A DNA stretch of 64,000 bases from Bretschneidera sinensis (GCA_023935145.1 CM043699.1:112015036-112079035), one strand, 5' to 3'. Positions 11,052 through 23,441 are shown, numbered from the stretch's first letter. Numbers and translations are program-made. The notes: generated from the sequence alone by a model not told the origin.

Positions 11052-12059
11052 ATGGCAGAAGAAAGACAGAGATCTGTGGAGAATACAGATACCACCATGC
11101 CGAGCAACTCTACAACGAGTAGCTCCTCGCGAAGGAGTATGGCATCCAATGTGAAGTTTGAGGTGGAAAAGTTTGATGGTACGAACAACTTCGGCATGTG
11201 GCTGTGCGAAGTGAGGGATGTCTTATTCCAGCAAGACTTGGAGATTATCCTGGAGGAAAAGAAGCCCTAACACATGACAGATGCAGACTGGGAAAAAATG
11301 AATCGCTAGGTCTGTAGCACAATTCGACTTTGCCTCATGAAGGACCAGAAGTGCTTCGTGATTAAGGAGGCAAATGCGAAGGTACTCTGGAAGAAATTGG
11401 AGGACAAGTACATGACGAAGAGCATAGAGAGCCGCCTCTACTTGAAAAAAAAGCTCTTCAGGTTCCAGTTTCGTGAAGGTATATCTATGGCCGAACATTT
11501 AAATGATTATAATAAAATTTTAGCTGATTTGCAAAACTTGGATGTCGAAATTCAAGATGAAGATAAAGCTTTGCTTTTGTTAAAATTTTTGCCCGACACA
11601 TATGAACACTTAATTACCACACTGTTGTAAGGAAAAGAAAAGATTAATTTTGACGAAGTATCTAGTGTACTTCAGAATAATGAGTGTCGCAGGATAGACA
11701 AGTAGATACACAGAGATACTTTCGGAGGAGCCTTTACAGCTAGAGGCAGATCAGAAATGAAGCAGCCTGCAAGCAAGGGGAATAGGAGAAATTCTCGATC
11801 AAGGTCTCATCGCAGATCTTGTAGTCCATCAGACAGACGAAGACCTGCCAAAGATGAGTGTTCCTACTGCCGCAATAAGGGACACTGGAAGAAGGATTTC
11901 CAGCAGTTAAAAGGGCAGCAGAAGGATAAACCCTCCACAACCAACACAACCAGTGATGAAGAGGAGTTTGCTTTCATTAGATCTTCACTCATGTGCCAAT
12001 ATGACAAGTGGATCTTAGATTCTGGATGCACCTATCACATTTGTCCCAACCGGGAATAG
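11052..12059 (+). pseudogene. gag: Copia-2 gag and start of protease, with several nonsense codons
   Basis: Starts at ATG 11052. The gag core is recognisable: VKFEVEKFDGTNNFGMWLCEV near residue 36, then MTKSIESRLYLKKKLFRFQF and MAEHLNDYNKILADLQ. A serine/arginine-rich linker (RNSRSRSHRRSCSPSDRRR) precedes a zinc knuckle, CSYCRNKGHWKKDF (about 11859-11900), whose last cysteine is replaced by phenylalanine. The protease motif WILDSGCTYHIC lies near 12010. Stops in frame occur at about 11268, 11307, 11628, 11703 and 12057. All segments stay in one frame, so the decay here is by point mutation. Confidence 0.87.
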
Positions 12060-15000
12060 TTTGTTGAATTCACGGCGATTGACGGTGGATCAATACTTAT
12101 GGGCAACGACTTTGCCTGTAAGACGAAGGGGATAGGCACCATCCATTTGAAGTTGCATGATGAAACTATCAGGCCGTTGACAGAAGTTCGGTATATACCA
12201 GACTTGCGGAAGAACCTCATCTCACTCGGAGCCCTGGACTAGAAAGGGTTCAGAATCAGCATTGAAGCTGGAGTTTTCAAGGTGGTAATGGGAGCTCTCG
12301 TGATCATGATAGGAATGAAGCATGGCAACCTGTACTTCTTACAAGGGAGTACCATTGGAGGTGGAGCTTCCACAGTTTGTGAGAAACTAGACGAGACTGA
12401 TGCGGACATGACCAGACTTTGGCACATGTGTCTGGGTCATCTCGGGGAGAAGTCCATGCAGATTCTAGCAAGGTAGGGTTTGCTTAAAGTTGCCAAGACT
12501 TGCAAGTTATCTTTTTACGAGCATTATGTTATGGGAAAACAAACCAGGATCAAGTTCGGCACTGTAATTCATCGAACGAAGGGAATTCTTGATTATGTGC
12601 ATACCGACAATTGGGGACCATCCCGAAAAGCATCGATTGGCGGTAAACACTGGTTTGTTACATTTTTTGATGATTACTCTCGTCGTGTGTGGGTGTACAC
12701 GATGAAACGCAAAAATGAAGTATTGGAGATCTTCCAAAATTGGAAGAAATTGATAGAAACCCAAACAGACAGAAAGATTAAGCGGCTCAGATTAGACAAC
12801 GGAGAAGAATACAGAGAGGATCCATTCTTTGACTTATGCTGAAAAGAGAGTATTGTCAGACACTTCATCGTGCGAAAGACACCGTCGCAGAATGGGGTGG
12901 CAGAACGAATGAACTAGACTTTGGTGGATAAGGTCCGATGTATGCTTCTGAGTGCCAGACTTGGGAAACATTTTTAGACTGAAGCTTTGGTTTATGCTAG
13001 CCACCTGATCAACCGATTGCCCGCAACTGCAAATGGCAAGAAAACACCAATGGAAATGTGGAAAGGTAGTCTTACTACTGATTATGATTCTTTTCATATA
13101 TTTGGTTGTCCTGCCTATTATCATGTTCAGGAAGATAAGCTCGACCCTAGAGCTAAGAAAGCAAAATTCTTGGGCTTTAGCACAAGTGTGAAGGGGTATA
13201 GACTCTGGTGTATCAAGTCGAAGAAAATCATTGTCAGCAGAGATGTGAAGTTCAAAGAGTCTGAAATGCTTCATCAATAGAAGTATGAAGGCTCCAGTGA
13301 AAGCAGCAGCAGTAGCAGCGAATCAACCAGGAATTCGCAGAAGGTGGAGCTTGAGGCTCCAATATATGTAAATGATTCAGCCGTAGATGAGGAGAAGAAG
13401 GATGATCAGAATACCGATAATGATAGCCCAATCACTACACCTCCACCACAGCCTGAATCTATTGTAGTCAATAGACCGAGGAGACAGCTAGTTAAACCGA
13501 CTCGTCTACAAGATTACGTCACATATGTACTACCAACAGTTAGGGATGATATCCCCACCACTTACAGGGTAGTTGCAGAGTCCACTGAGTGGGTTGACTA
13601 GAAGATAGCTATGGGTGAGGAGATGCAGTCTCTTCACAAGAATCAGACTTGGGAGCTTGTGCCGCTTTCAAAAGAAAAAAAAAAATTGGCTGTGAGTGGG
13701 TGTTCACCAAGAAGGAAGATCCAACCAGCAAAGATGGAGTACGCTACAAGGCTAGACTGGTAGCCAAGGGCTATGCTCAGACGGAGGGAATCGACTACAA
13801 TAAAGTGTTCTTTCCGATCATCAAGCACTCTTCGATTCGCATTTTGCTAGCTTTGGTGGCCCAGTTTGACCTCGAGTTGGCTCAACTTGATGTGAAGATA
13901 GCATTTCTCCATGGTGACCTAGAAGAGGATATTTATATGTCTCAACCAGATGGGTTCAAAGAAGTTGGTGAGGAAAAGATGGTCTGTAGTCTGAAGAAGT
14001 CTTTGTATAGATTGAAGCAATCACCCTGACAGTGGTACAAGCGGCTCGACAGCTTCATGTTAGATTTGGATTATACGCGCAGTCAGTTCGATCACTACGT
14101 ATATTTCAGGAAACTTGCAGATGGTTCCTTCATCTATTTGCTCTTATATGTCGATGATATTTTAGTGGCATCTAAGAACAAGGTGGAGATAGATCGTTTG
14201 AAGGCTAAGTTGAGCCAAGAATTCGAGATGAAGGACCTGGGAGAAGCACGAAAAATTCTGAGCATGAAGATTACCAAAGACAGAGAAAAGGGCACAGTTC
14301 ACCTGACTCAAAAGCAGTACCTGAGGCGAGTTCTGCAGCGTTTCGGCTTGGATAAAAACTCGAAACCATTTAGCACTCCGTTAGCCCCGCACTTCAAGCT
14401 CAGTGCGGTGCAGTCTCCCAGCAGTGATTCGGATAGGGATTACATGGCGAAATTCCCTTATGCAAATTTGGTTGGTAGCTTGATGCATGCGATGGTGTGC
14501 ACGAGACTTGATATCTCCCGGGCCATCAGCATGGTGAGCAGATACATGCACAATCCAGGAAAAGCACACTGGCATGTAGCCAAATGGATTCTACGGTACA
14601 TTCAGGGGACCGTGGACCATGGTTTGAAGTTCGAGAGAAGTGATGCAGTCGATCATCTAGTAGTCGGTTATGTTGATTTCGATTATGCAGGTGATCTCGA
14701 CAAATGTCGTTCCACTACTGGTTATGTGTTCACTATGTTAGGAGGACAAGTAAGTTGGCGTTCTACATTGCAGTCCATGATTGTGCTATCCACTATAGAA
14801 GCTGAGTACATCGCTGTGACAAAAGCCATCAAAGAAGCCATTTGGTTACACGGATTGGTAGCAGACCTTGGCATTGAGCAGGAACAGGTTACCGTCTATT
14901 GTGACAGTCATAGTGCAATCCACTTTGTTTGCGAGATTTTGGAAGAAGGGGACATAGAACTTCAGAAAATTGGTACAACAGATAATCCGGCGGACATGTT

Positions 15001-15067
15001 AACGAAGATCTTTATTGGGGTCAAGTTCCAACACTGTTTGGACTTGATCCACATCTCGCAATATTGA
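12060..15067 (+). pseudogene. pol: Copia-2 pol (integrase, RT, RNase H), degenerate
   Basis: Integrase: WHMCLGHLGEKS (about 12420), VHTDNWGP, FFDDYSRRVWVY, RLDNGEEY and a PSQNGVAERMN region. RT: CEWVFTKKEDPTS, YKARLVAKGYAQTEGIDY, LDVKIAFLHGDLEEDIYM, SLYRLKQSP and the catalytic LLYVDDILVASKN at about 14148. RNase H: a DADWAGD-like segment reading DFDYAGD, then LSTIEAEYIA and VYCDSHSAI, ending at 15067. Stops include those near 12240, 12474, 12840, 12915, 12978, 13278, 13599 and 14028. A frameshift occurs in the A11 run at 13675-13685. RT and RNase H from 14057 form one open stretch of 336 residues. Confidence 0.9.
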
Positions 15068-15138
15068 ACACCTAGGGTGTATGGCGTCTTAGGGCGCCTT
15101 AGCAGGAAGTTGATTTGTGTAGGCGATGAGATTTTCGC

Positions 15139-15151
15139 CAAGGTGGAGATT
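15139..15151 (+). promoter_or_regulatory. Copia-2 polypurine tract
   Basis: AAGGTGGAGATT lies immediately upstream of the 3' LTR. Confidence 0.85.
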
Positions 15152-15610
15152 TGTGGGATTTAGTGGCTCAATCTTCAGCAGCCATTGTTGACTCTCTCTC
15201 TTAGCAGCTCATTGAATAACTCTGCAACAAATCCAACATAATTATTGCAGAATCCACCTTTCGGTGGAAAAGAAATTGGTGGCCATGAAAGTCAAATCTT
15301 AGGGGCTTACTTTCAGCAGAGTAAATGAGCCCATGTGATGGGCCCTTGTTTTTTCCTCTCTATCATTTATTCCCCTCCTTCATGTATAAATAGAGAGATG
15401 ACTTCGCGTTTTGTAGTATCAGAAAAAGAGAGCAACTGAGTGATCATTATACTCAGTAGAGAGAGTGTGAGGTGTAGTGTGAGAGTTCTCCTTGTAATTC
15501 CTCCTCAATACACAAAAATCAACTGGCTTTGCCCGGGGATGTAGGTAAATTGCCGAACCTCATAAATTATTGTGTGTTTGGTGTGTGTTAGATTACTCAT
15601 GGAAATAACA
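15152..15610 (+). repeat. Copia-2 3' LTR
   Basis: Aligns over its full 459 bp with 9862-10320 and is followed by GATAA. Confidence 0.93.
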
Positions 15611-17049
15611 GATAATTTTCTCATTTTTTGGTTTGTTGCCTTAAAGAAGAGGTTAGGTGCCTTTTTAAGATCTTTAGCCTTGCTTCTTGTAATATATGAA
15701 TAAAGATCGAGGATAGCATACTTGTACACCACACATATGCATCAAGTCTTTCGAAGCTCGTCGTAATTTTTTCGATTTTTTCTGAAACTCGAGTAGTAAA
15801 GACAAGAACATGAATAGAAAATGAGAAAGTCTCGCAATTGCACATTCTGATTGAAGGAAACCGCAAATGGACATCCGTGATGTACATTCATACGGTCCCC
15901 CTATCACCACTCACATGTGTGTGTTAGTATGTATATATTTGATGCCGTTACGTTTTATGGTATCGAAAAATAAATACATTTGATTGTAATTTTGGTAATA
16001 TGGTGGTGGTAGTATGGGTTATATTTGGTGGTAATTTTAGAAAGAGTTTACCATCAACTGAAATGTCATCAAATGTAATCAATTATTGGAGTTTTGGTCC
16101 TTAAAAAAATAAATCCTTTACGTTGTGAGTTTTGCATATAAGTCTTAGTTTGCTTTTAGATTTTGGATATTTTTTGGATCAAATGTCCTTATGTTGTGTT
16201 TTTTGCATACACTATAGTGGTCCTTAAAAAAAATCTTCTTTACAGAGGGTAGGTTCTTAAAGGTTTCATTGACGTTTTAGATTGTAATTAATTTGTGGCT
16301 TAACTCATGTTTCAGAGTCTTCACTGCGGATTGGATCTATAGTGGAGCCTTTGTTGGCCTTTTATGATTTGAAACAGTGATAATTTTTTGTATCATTTCC
16401 TTCTTCTTATATCTATTTTTAGGATTGCATGATTTTTGTGTTGTATTATGTATATATCATTTAGTATTCAGAGCAATTTTTGCGTAGGACCGGTCTTACT
16501 AAGCTCTCCAAAATTCTTCTAATCCAAAATTTCGTTGGACTTATTATCTTTTTCCTCATGTCATTAGCAATGGGTTAGGATAAGTGATAAAAGCATTTGA
16601 CAAACCTTTTATAAAATCATGAATTATATAATCTTATCAACGAAATCTATCTCTTATGTCTCTTTTCATGGTAGTATGAATTTTTTTTTTAGTAGGATAA
16701 CAGTATGAATGAAAAGTTTATTAATACAGATATGATTTTTTTGGATTTTGTAATTAGTGATGTCCATAGTAAAGCAGTTTGTCACATCATTTCAAAATTG
16801 AGTCAATAATTATTGTTAAATCGCATCTTCATGAACTCATCAGCAACACCTAAGTAAAATAAATTATGTGACATAAACATAAACGTAAATTTAATTTTAA
16901 AACGACGTGACACAATATTTTGCATGGCATCACCAACTACATAGACTAAAAGTAAAAAAGATTCAAATCCTATCAAATATGAGATTGATAGAAATATTCT
17001 CTAGATTGGGCATGAATGACTTGTCTTTGTCCCTCCTGAAAAACGAAAA
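15611..17049. other. Intergenic, no gene seen; duplicated at 39803-41740
   Basis: Aligns with 39803-40530 and 41190-41740. This copy has about 200 bases near 16105-16330 that the other lacks, and lacks about 660 bases present at 40528-41190. It is AT-rich with no coding pattern. Confidence 0.65.
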
Positions 17050-18180
17050 TAGAATTCTTGCAAGTTGATCTGTAATACCACTTTATTGTTGTAAAAAAAA
17101 GAGAGAGAAATATAGGTGATTACGAAAAGTATTAGACGTGGCGACACCTACATGCCTTGATGCCCACTTGTGTTATAAAAACTGAGTTCCGCTTTTTTCA
17201 TGGGATATAAATCTGCTTCAAGGCAAACTATTTGTATAAAAAACTTTCGAGAAATACAAATATAAAAACAAGATAAAACAATAAATCAAGAACAAGCAAG
17301 AACAATAAATATAAGTTTGCTGAAAATTAAAACTTTAAGGGATAAAAACATGCAAACTCGATTTATAGTGGTTCAACAACATCATAATCACTCTTACCCT
17401 ACGTCAACTCTCTTGAAGGCTCTTTCTTAAAAGTTTCACTAATCAAACAAGCAACATCTAAGGTGTTGCTCAAATCTTTATAAGTTTCTCTTACAAAAAA
17501 AATTTCACTAAAGTGTTTAACACCTAATCACTCACAAGAGTTGCACCAACTCTTTCTCTTACAAGATGCAAATTAGTGAGATGATTTTGGTATACAAAAG
17601 GGAATGTAATTAATGCTTACAACTCAAAGATTTTCTCTCTCATAAGATCAAAGTTTAAGAATGACTCAATAATTAATTTTAAAAGCTTTGAAGAGTAGTA
17701 AATGAGCTATTGATGAAATTGAATGCTCTAGTTGGTTAGAAATGCTCATTTATAATAGGTATTTATAGTCCTAACTCTAATTATTAGTTAGAGACAAAAA
17801 ATGGTCGTTGGTGCATTTAATGCTCTGTCCCTTGGCTCAAAAATTGAAATATAGTCGTTATAATCGAGCATACAATCTCGACTGTGGCTTTGTCCCCATC
17901 GACTGTGTTCTTCAAAATCTGAAAAGAGAGGCATCAGGTAAAGTCATAGTCGATTGTCAGTGTTGTCCTATCGATTGTGGAAACCTTGTTGTTTTCTACA
18001 AAGTCAACTGTGACAATCTTGCAATCAATTGTAGTCGACTGTGGCTATAACTGGGTTTTTGGAGTTGAGACTCGAAAAGAACCTCCAATCGACTGTGGTA
18101 CCAACACAATCGATTGTGGCCACTCAAAAAATGTTTTTCTAAATCCAAATTTGTACAAACTTTGAAAAAAAATATTTGGA
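17050..18180 (-). repeat. LTR-like dispersed repeat, left copy
   Basis: Shared with 41750-42790. It holds features common in plant LTRs read on the minus strand: a block near 17350-17420 (CGATTTATAGTGGTTCAACA, then CCTACGTCAACTCTCTTGAA), CT-rich stretches, and a terminal region dense in (A/G)TCGA(C/T)TGTGG. No ends with a target duplication could be fixed, so the class is inferred. Confidence 0.4.
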
Positions 18181-18950
18181 ATTTAAAATAAGATTTTTGA
18201 AAACAAATTGAGTCATTTGAAAGCTAAGCAATTAAAAGAGAGATTACAAAAAAATTTAACTACCTACCTTAAAATTCTAAGCTTGACTATCTTCATCTTT
18301 GAAATTGCTTGAAAGGATTGAAACAAGGTGCGGGCAAGGTAACGAGCATGCGTACACAAACTTCTTGAGCATGTGCGCATCATCTAATATTCGTACAAAA
18401 TATCTTAAAGAATAAAAATCTTGAAAAAAAGATAGATCATTTTAATATAGTTTTCTCATTAACAAAATCAGTGTAGGGTCAACAATCTCCTTTTTTTTTA
18501 CGACAACAATACCATTTATTAAAAAGTTAAATTTAAAATCATCGTTTGCCTTCCTGCCTAACAAAATCTCTCTCCCAACAAAAGCCAGTTGATTTGCCTT
18601 CCTGCCTAACATCATCTCTGTCACAACAAAAGCCAATTGGCCAGCGCGGAAGGCAATTGTCGAAAATTGAAATTAGTCTGACCGGTTAAATAAAAGAAAA
18701 TGCTACTTAAAAAGGTTTTTGTGAATTTCATATGGTCTTTGTATTTTATATTTTTTGTCTAAAACTATAAGCACACATGCATGATAATTACTTATGCTTT
18801 AAGCGAAGCAAGTAAACATTTTTCCTTCTATTATTTAACTAAAAATTAAACTGACTGATTGTGATATCTAAAGATAAATGAAAACCAAAAATTAGCAGTT
18901 TATAAGAATATAATATAAAGTACAAGCAGGCCAATAAGCAGGCAGAGAGC
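18181..18950. other. Intergenic; short 57-bp tandem duplication
   Basis: A unit containing TTTGCCTTCCTGCCTAACA and ACAAAAGCCA occurs twice at about 18543-18640. Otherwise AT-rich. The last 170 bases align with the 3' flank of the intact NAC gene (42800-42990). Confidence 0.6.
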
Positions 18951-19909
18951 TCAAAGAAACCGTGTAGGTGAAATCCAACAAGCAGGCACAAAATCAAATG
19001 GCATAGAATTGTCGAGCAAATCAGATGTGGTATTCTTCTCTTCAAAATCTTCGAATGAAAAGTAATAGTCTGGCAGCTCAGGCACCCCACCATTAGTTGT
19101 ATCCATTGAAAACTTAACTTGTCCGACATCTCCAATCATCTTGAGATCAACTGCAGGAGGAAGGAGCATCTGCTGCCCATCATACATATCATGAGGTTGA
19201 GAATTTTGCGAATGATCAACAATGAATCCAGGGTGTGAAACTTGGCTGATATCTGCTGCATAATTATTGTTTTGAATGACAGAATTACTATTGATGTCTG
19301 TGTAATAAGAGAGTGGAGGAAAGTCTTGACCTGCAAACTGTGGCTTGGGGAGAGGTTGAGAATTTTGCAAACGATCAACATTAAACCCAGATGGTGAAAC
19401 TTTGTTGTTATCTACTGCATAATTACGGTTTTGCAGGCTGCAATTGGAAACGACAAAGTTACTATTAATGTTTCTGTGATAAGGGAGTGGAGAATAATCT
19501 TGATCTGTAAACTGTGGCTTGCGGAGAGGTTGAGAATTTTGCAAATGATAAACATTGAACCCAAAGTGTGAAACTTGGTTGTTATCTGTTGTATAATTAC
19601 GGTTTGGCAAAGTGAAATTGGGAATGATACAGTTACTATTGATGTCTATGTAATAAGGGAGTGGAGGAGAGTCTTGACCTGCAAACTGTGGCTTAGGGAC
19701 TGAATTTGGAACCTCAGTTTCTGGATTTATTATATATCTTTGTTACTTTCTTTTTCCTCTGTTTTATTCCCCTTCTTGTATACCTTACACAAAACGCAGT
19801 CATCCAACTGCGCACATGCAAAAAAAAAAAAATCATGAAATTTAGTTGACACTGAAGGAAATTGTCGATATAACCTCGTACAAGAAAATCCTACCTACCT
19901 ACAAACAGG

Positions 19910-19948
<39 letters not shown>

Positions 19949-20057
19949 ATTTTTAGTGAGAAGAACTATCAAGAATTGTATTTTGTACCTTCATGTCATT
20001 AGGAGCCCTACTAGTACTTGCAGGACTTTTCTGCACATCAATTCTATATTCATGCAC
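18951..20057 (-). pseudogene. NAC transcription factor pseudogene, 3' half only
   Basis: Minus-strand paralog of the intact NAC gene at 42992-45040. Exon 3 begins at 19807 (a GCGCAG acceptor precedes TTGGATGAC) and ends at the stop at 18951. The conserved [12 protein letters not shown] of NAC subdomain E reads [12 protein letters not shown] (Trp to Cys). Soon after KTEEKESN a frameshift or stop occurs (near 19730). The rest is open at 19610-18951. It carries three copies of the roughly 58-residue repeat, against four in the intact gene, and the same C-terminus ([16 protein letters not shown]). Only the end of exon 2 (20057-19989, with a GTAC donor) remains. Exon 1 and the promoter are gone, replaced at 20058 by CACTA transposon sequence. 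It cannot make a DNA-binding NAC protein. Confidence 0.9.
19912..19943. repeat. (TA)n microsatellite in the NAC pseudogene intron
   Basis: An uninterrupted run of TA dinucleotides. The corresponding intron of the intact gene has an impure TA/TG tract at 44067-44155. Confidence 0.9.
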
Positions 20058-20130
20058 TTCCCAAGATCGTTGCCACGCACAAGATCCTCACCAGCCTCCT
20101 CGTCCTCCCCAGCATCATCGAGAGAAAGCT
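20058..20130 (-). pseudogene. Short coding-like fragment of the CACTA element (acidic segment)
   Basis: On the minus strand the piece reads LSLDDAGEDEEAGEDLVRG and runs up to the NAC junction. An AG acceptor-like TTTCAG precedes it. It is probably a terminal exon of the element's accessory protein; the function is not recognised. Confidence 0.35.
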
Positions 20131-20164
20131 GAAACAAAAAAGTAAGCATTATTAGTATTATTGA

Positions 20165-22870
20165 ATGAAAAACTAAATAAGTTAATTTGAAAGCATTTTG
20201 GTAGAAAACCGCAAACTTATCTACTTTTTTAGACTGAAACCTCCCAGCTTTGTAACCTGTGATCCGAAATGAATTCAGTTTGTTCCCACTACTCACATTC
20301 TACCAAACAAACATGACGATAACCCCACCTCGTCCATTAGACAATTATTTTACTATTTTGACCTTAAACCGCTGAGTTATCTATTTTTTTAGATTGAAAC
20401 CCCTCGAGTTTGTGATCCATGATCCGAAATGGATTCAATTTGTTCCCACTACTCACATTCTACCAAACGGACGTGATGATAACCCCACCTTGTCCGTTAG
20501 ACAAGTATTTTATTCATTTGACCTTAAAGCCACTAAGTTATCTACTTTTTAGACCGAAAACTCTCGGGTTTGTAACCTATGATCCACAATGGATTCGATT
20601 TATTCCCACTACTCACATTCTACCAAACGGACGTGACAATTACCCCGCCTCGTCCGTTAGACAAGTATTTTACTCTTTTGACCTTATAACCGCTAAGTTA
20701 TCTACTTTTTTAGACCGGAACCCTTCGGGTTTGTAACTCATGATCCAAAATAGATTCAGTTTCTTCCCACTACACACATTCTACCAAACGAATGTAACAG
20801 TAACCCTGCCTTGTCCGTTAGACAAGTATTTTACTCTTTTGACCTTAAAAACATTAAGTTAAATTCTTTTTTAGACTGAAACCCCTTGGGTTTGTAACCT
20901 CTGATCCACAATGGATTCAGTTTGTTCCCACTACTCACATTCTACCAAACGAACGTGACGATAACCCCGCCTCGTCCGTTAGACAAGTATTTTACTCTTT
21001 TGACCTTATAACCGCTAAGTTATCTACTTTTTAAGGCCGAAACCCCTCGGGTTTGCAACCTGTGATCCAAAATAGATTCAGTTTGTTCTCACTAAAATTC
21101 TACCAAACAGACGTGTCGATAACCTCGCCTTATCCGTTAGACAATTATTTTACTCTTTCGACCTTAAAGCCGCTAAGCTATCTACTTTTTTAGACCGAAA
21201 CCCCTTGAGTTTGTAACCCATGATCCAAAATGGATTCAATTTGTTCCCCGCCGTGTCCCTAAGACAAGTATTTTACTCTTTTGACCTTAAAACCGCTAAG
21301 TTATCTACCCTTTTAGACTGAAACCTCTCGGGTTTGTAACCCATAATCCACAATGGATTCAGTTTGTTCCCACTACTCACATTCTACCAAACGGACGTGA
21401 CAGTAACCCTGCCGTGACCGTTAGATAAGTATTTTACTCTTTTGACCTTAAAACCGCTAAGTTATCTACTTTTTTAGACTGAAACACTCAGGATTGTAAC
21501 CCATGATCCACAATAGATTCGGTTTGTTCCCACTACTCACATTCTACCAAACAGACGTGACGGTAACCCAAATTCATCCATTAGACAAGTATTTTACTCT
21601 TTTGACCTTAAAACCGCTAAGTTATCTACTTTTTTAGACACAAACCCCTCGGATTTGTAACCCGTGATCCAAAATGGATTCAATTTGTTCCTACTACTCA
21701 CATTCTACCAAATAAATGTGACAGTAACCACACCTTGTCCATTAGACAAGTATTTTACTCTTTTACTTTAAAACCGATAAGTTATCTACTTTTTTAAACC
21801 GAAACCTCTCGAGTTTGTAACCTGTGATCCAAAATAGATTCAGTTTGTTACCACTACTCACATTCTACCAAACGAACGTGACAGTAACCCCGCCTTATTC
21901 GTTAGACAAGTATTTTTCTCTTTTGACTTTAAAACCTCTAAGTTATCTACTTTTTTAGACTAAAACCCCTCGGGTTTGTAACCTATGATCCAAAATGGAT
22001 TCAGTTTGTTCCCACAACTCACATTCTATCAAACAGACGTGATAGTAATCCAGTCTCGTTCGTTAGACAAGTATTTTATTCTTTTGACCTTAAAACTGCT
22101 AAGTTATCTATTTTTTTAGACCGAAACCGCTCAGGTTCGTAACTCGTGATCCGAAATGGATTTAGTTTGTTCTCATTACTCATATTCTACCAAATAGATG
22201 TGATAGTAACCTGGCCTTGTCCGTTAGTCAAGTATTTTACTCTTTTGACCTTAAAACCGCAAGTTATCTACTTTTTTAGACCGAAACCCCTCGGGTTTGT
22301 AACCTGTGATCTAAAATGGATTCAATTTGTTTTCACTACTCACATCCTACCAAACGAACGTGGAGGTAACCCTGTCTCGTCCGTTAGATAGGTATTTTAA
22401 TCTTTTGACCTTAAAACCACTAAGTTATCTACTTTTTTAGACTGAAACCTCTCGAGTTTATAACCCGTGATCCACAATGGATTCAGTTTGTTCTCACTAC
22501 TCACATTCTACCAAACAGACGTGACAGTAACCCCGTCTCGTCTTTTAGACAAGTATTTTACTCTTTGGACCTTAAAACTGCTAAATTATCTACTTTTTTA
22601 GACCGAAACCCCTCTAGTTTGTAACCTGTGATCCAAAATGGATTCAATTAGTTCTCATTACTCACATTCTACCAAACGAACGTGATGGTAACCCCGCCTC
22701 GTCCATTAGACAAGTTATTTACTTTTTTAGACCGAAACCCCTCGGGTTTGTAACCCGTGATCCGAAATGGATTCAGTTTGTTCCACTACTCACATTCTAC
22801 CTAACAGACATGACAATAACCCTGCCTTGTCTGTTAGACAAGTATTTTACTTTTTTGATCTTAAAAACGC
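20165..22870. repeat. About 161-bp tandem repeat array, about 17 copies
   Basis: The unit includes GACAAGTATTTTACTCTTTT, GACCTTAAAACCGCTAAG, TTATCTACTTTTTTAGACCG, AACCCCTCGGGTTTGTAACC, ATCCAAAATGGATTCAGTTT and CACTACTCACATTCTACCAA. The phase marker GACAAGTATTTT recurs near 20501, 20661, 20821 and 20983 and on to 22845. Spacing is mostly 158-163 bp, with a few shortened units (for example near 21240). Copies differ by roughly 5-15% by eye. It lies inside the CACTA element. Open frames within it are repeat artefacts. Confidence 0.93.
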
Positions 22871-23129
22871 TAAATTATAAACTATTTTATCTTAAAACCA
22901 CTTAACTTCAACTACTAAGTTACTTATAAAAAAAACTTTAACTACTATGTTATGAAAATAACAAAGTTAACATGTGAGTGTGTGTATACTTACGTCTGAT
23001 CCGGGTGATGGTGGAGGCCCGATATCTGAAGGACTTATGTTCAACTTCACGCACATGTGATTCATAGTCCTCTTCATCGCCTTACTCACGTTTTCTTAAA
23101 TCTTCTGGTTCATATAACACTGTTGGGAC
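22871..23129 (-). other. CACTA internal sequence with a possible short coding segment
   Basis: The first 110 bases are AT-rich. On the minus strand near 23085-22992 the sequence GDEEDYESHVREVEHKSFRY is followed by a GTAAGT-like donor, suggesting an exon of a CACTA accessory protein. Not recognised further. Confidence 0.3.
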
Positions 23130-23350
23130 TTGGTAAAATCTAGTTCTGATCGATCAAACATCGAGGTGGGAGTGAGGCACGAAGAACATCTGGATATGGA
23201 CCCTCACTTAGTACGAGGGTCCATCCAATTGCCGTATCCATAATTCCTCCTCTTGCTAGATCCACTTGACACTACCAACCATGTCTCCCTATTGAAATCG
23301 GGCTGTGAAGAAGGATCATCTCTATATTTCTCGTGCAACACCTCATTATA
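23130..23350 (-). pseudogene. Ptta/En/Spm-like plant transposase fragment (CACTA accessory protein)
   Basis: Minus-strand translation gives LHEKYRDDPSSQPDFNRETW followed by SSKRRNYGYGNWMDP. This resembles the conserved part of plant En/Spm accessory transposases (a tryptophan followed by a G-x-x-K-x-R-x-Y-G-x-G segment). A stop follows. It lies downstream of the TNP2 remnants, where CACTA elements often carry their second gene. Confidence 0.5.
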
Positions 23351-23441
23351 TCACTCATACAATGACAAATGAACATATTTCATCAATATGCATAATTAAA
23401 AAATTAATGAAAGAGCATACTAAATATACTTACACTACATA

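Larger units (their letters stand above)
9862..15610 (+). mobile_element. Copia-2: complete Ty1/copia LTR retrotransposon (Tork-like), degenerate
   Basis: 5,749-bp element with 459-bp LTRs starting TGTGGGATT and ending AATAACA, flanked by GATAA at 9857-9861 and 15611-15615. The paralog at 39798-39802 has one GATAA and no insertion. The internal region has gag, protease, integrase, RT and RNase H in copia order. It has about thirteen stops and one frameshift in an A11 run. A count by eye gives about 19 differences between the LTRs. Confidence 0.94.

Noticed and set aside
18951..19610. 219-codon frame as an independent gene
   Set aside because: It is the open tail of a broken NAC exon 3. It starts mid-repeat and lacks the NAC domain.
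20419..22391. Open frames of 80-105 codons in the 161-bp array
   Set aside because: They repeat with the satellite unit, change frame between units and match no protein pattern.
20165..22870. Array considered as CRISPR
   Set aside because: Units are 161 bp, wholly repeat with no unique spacers, inside a plant transposon.
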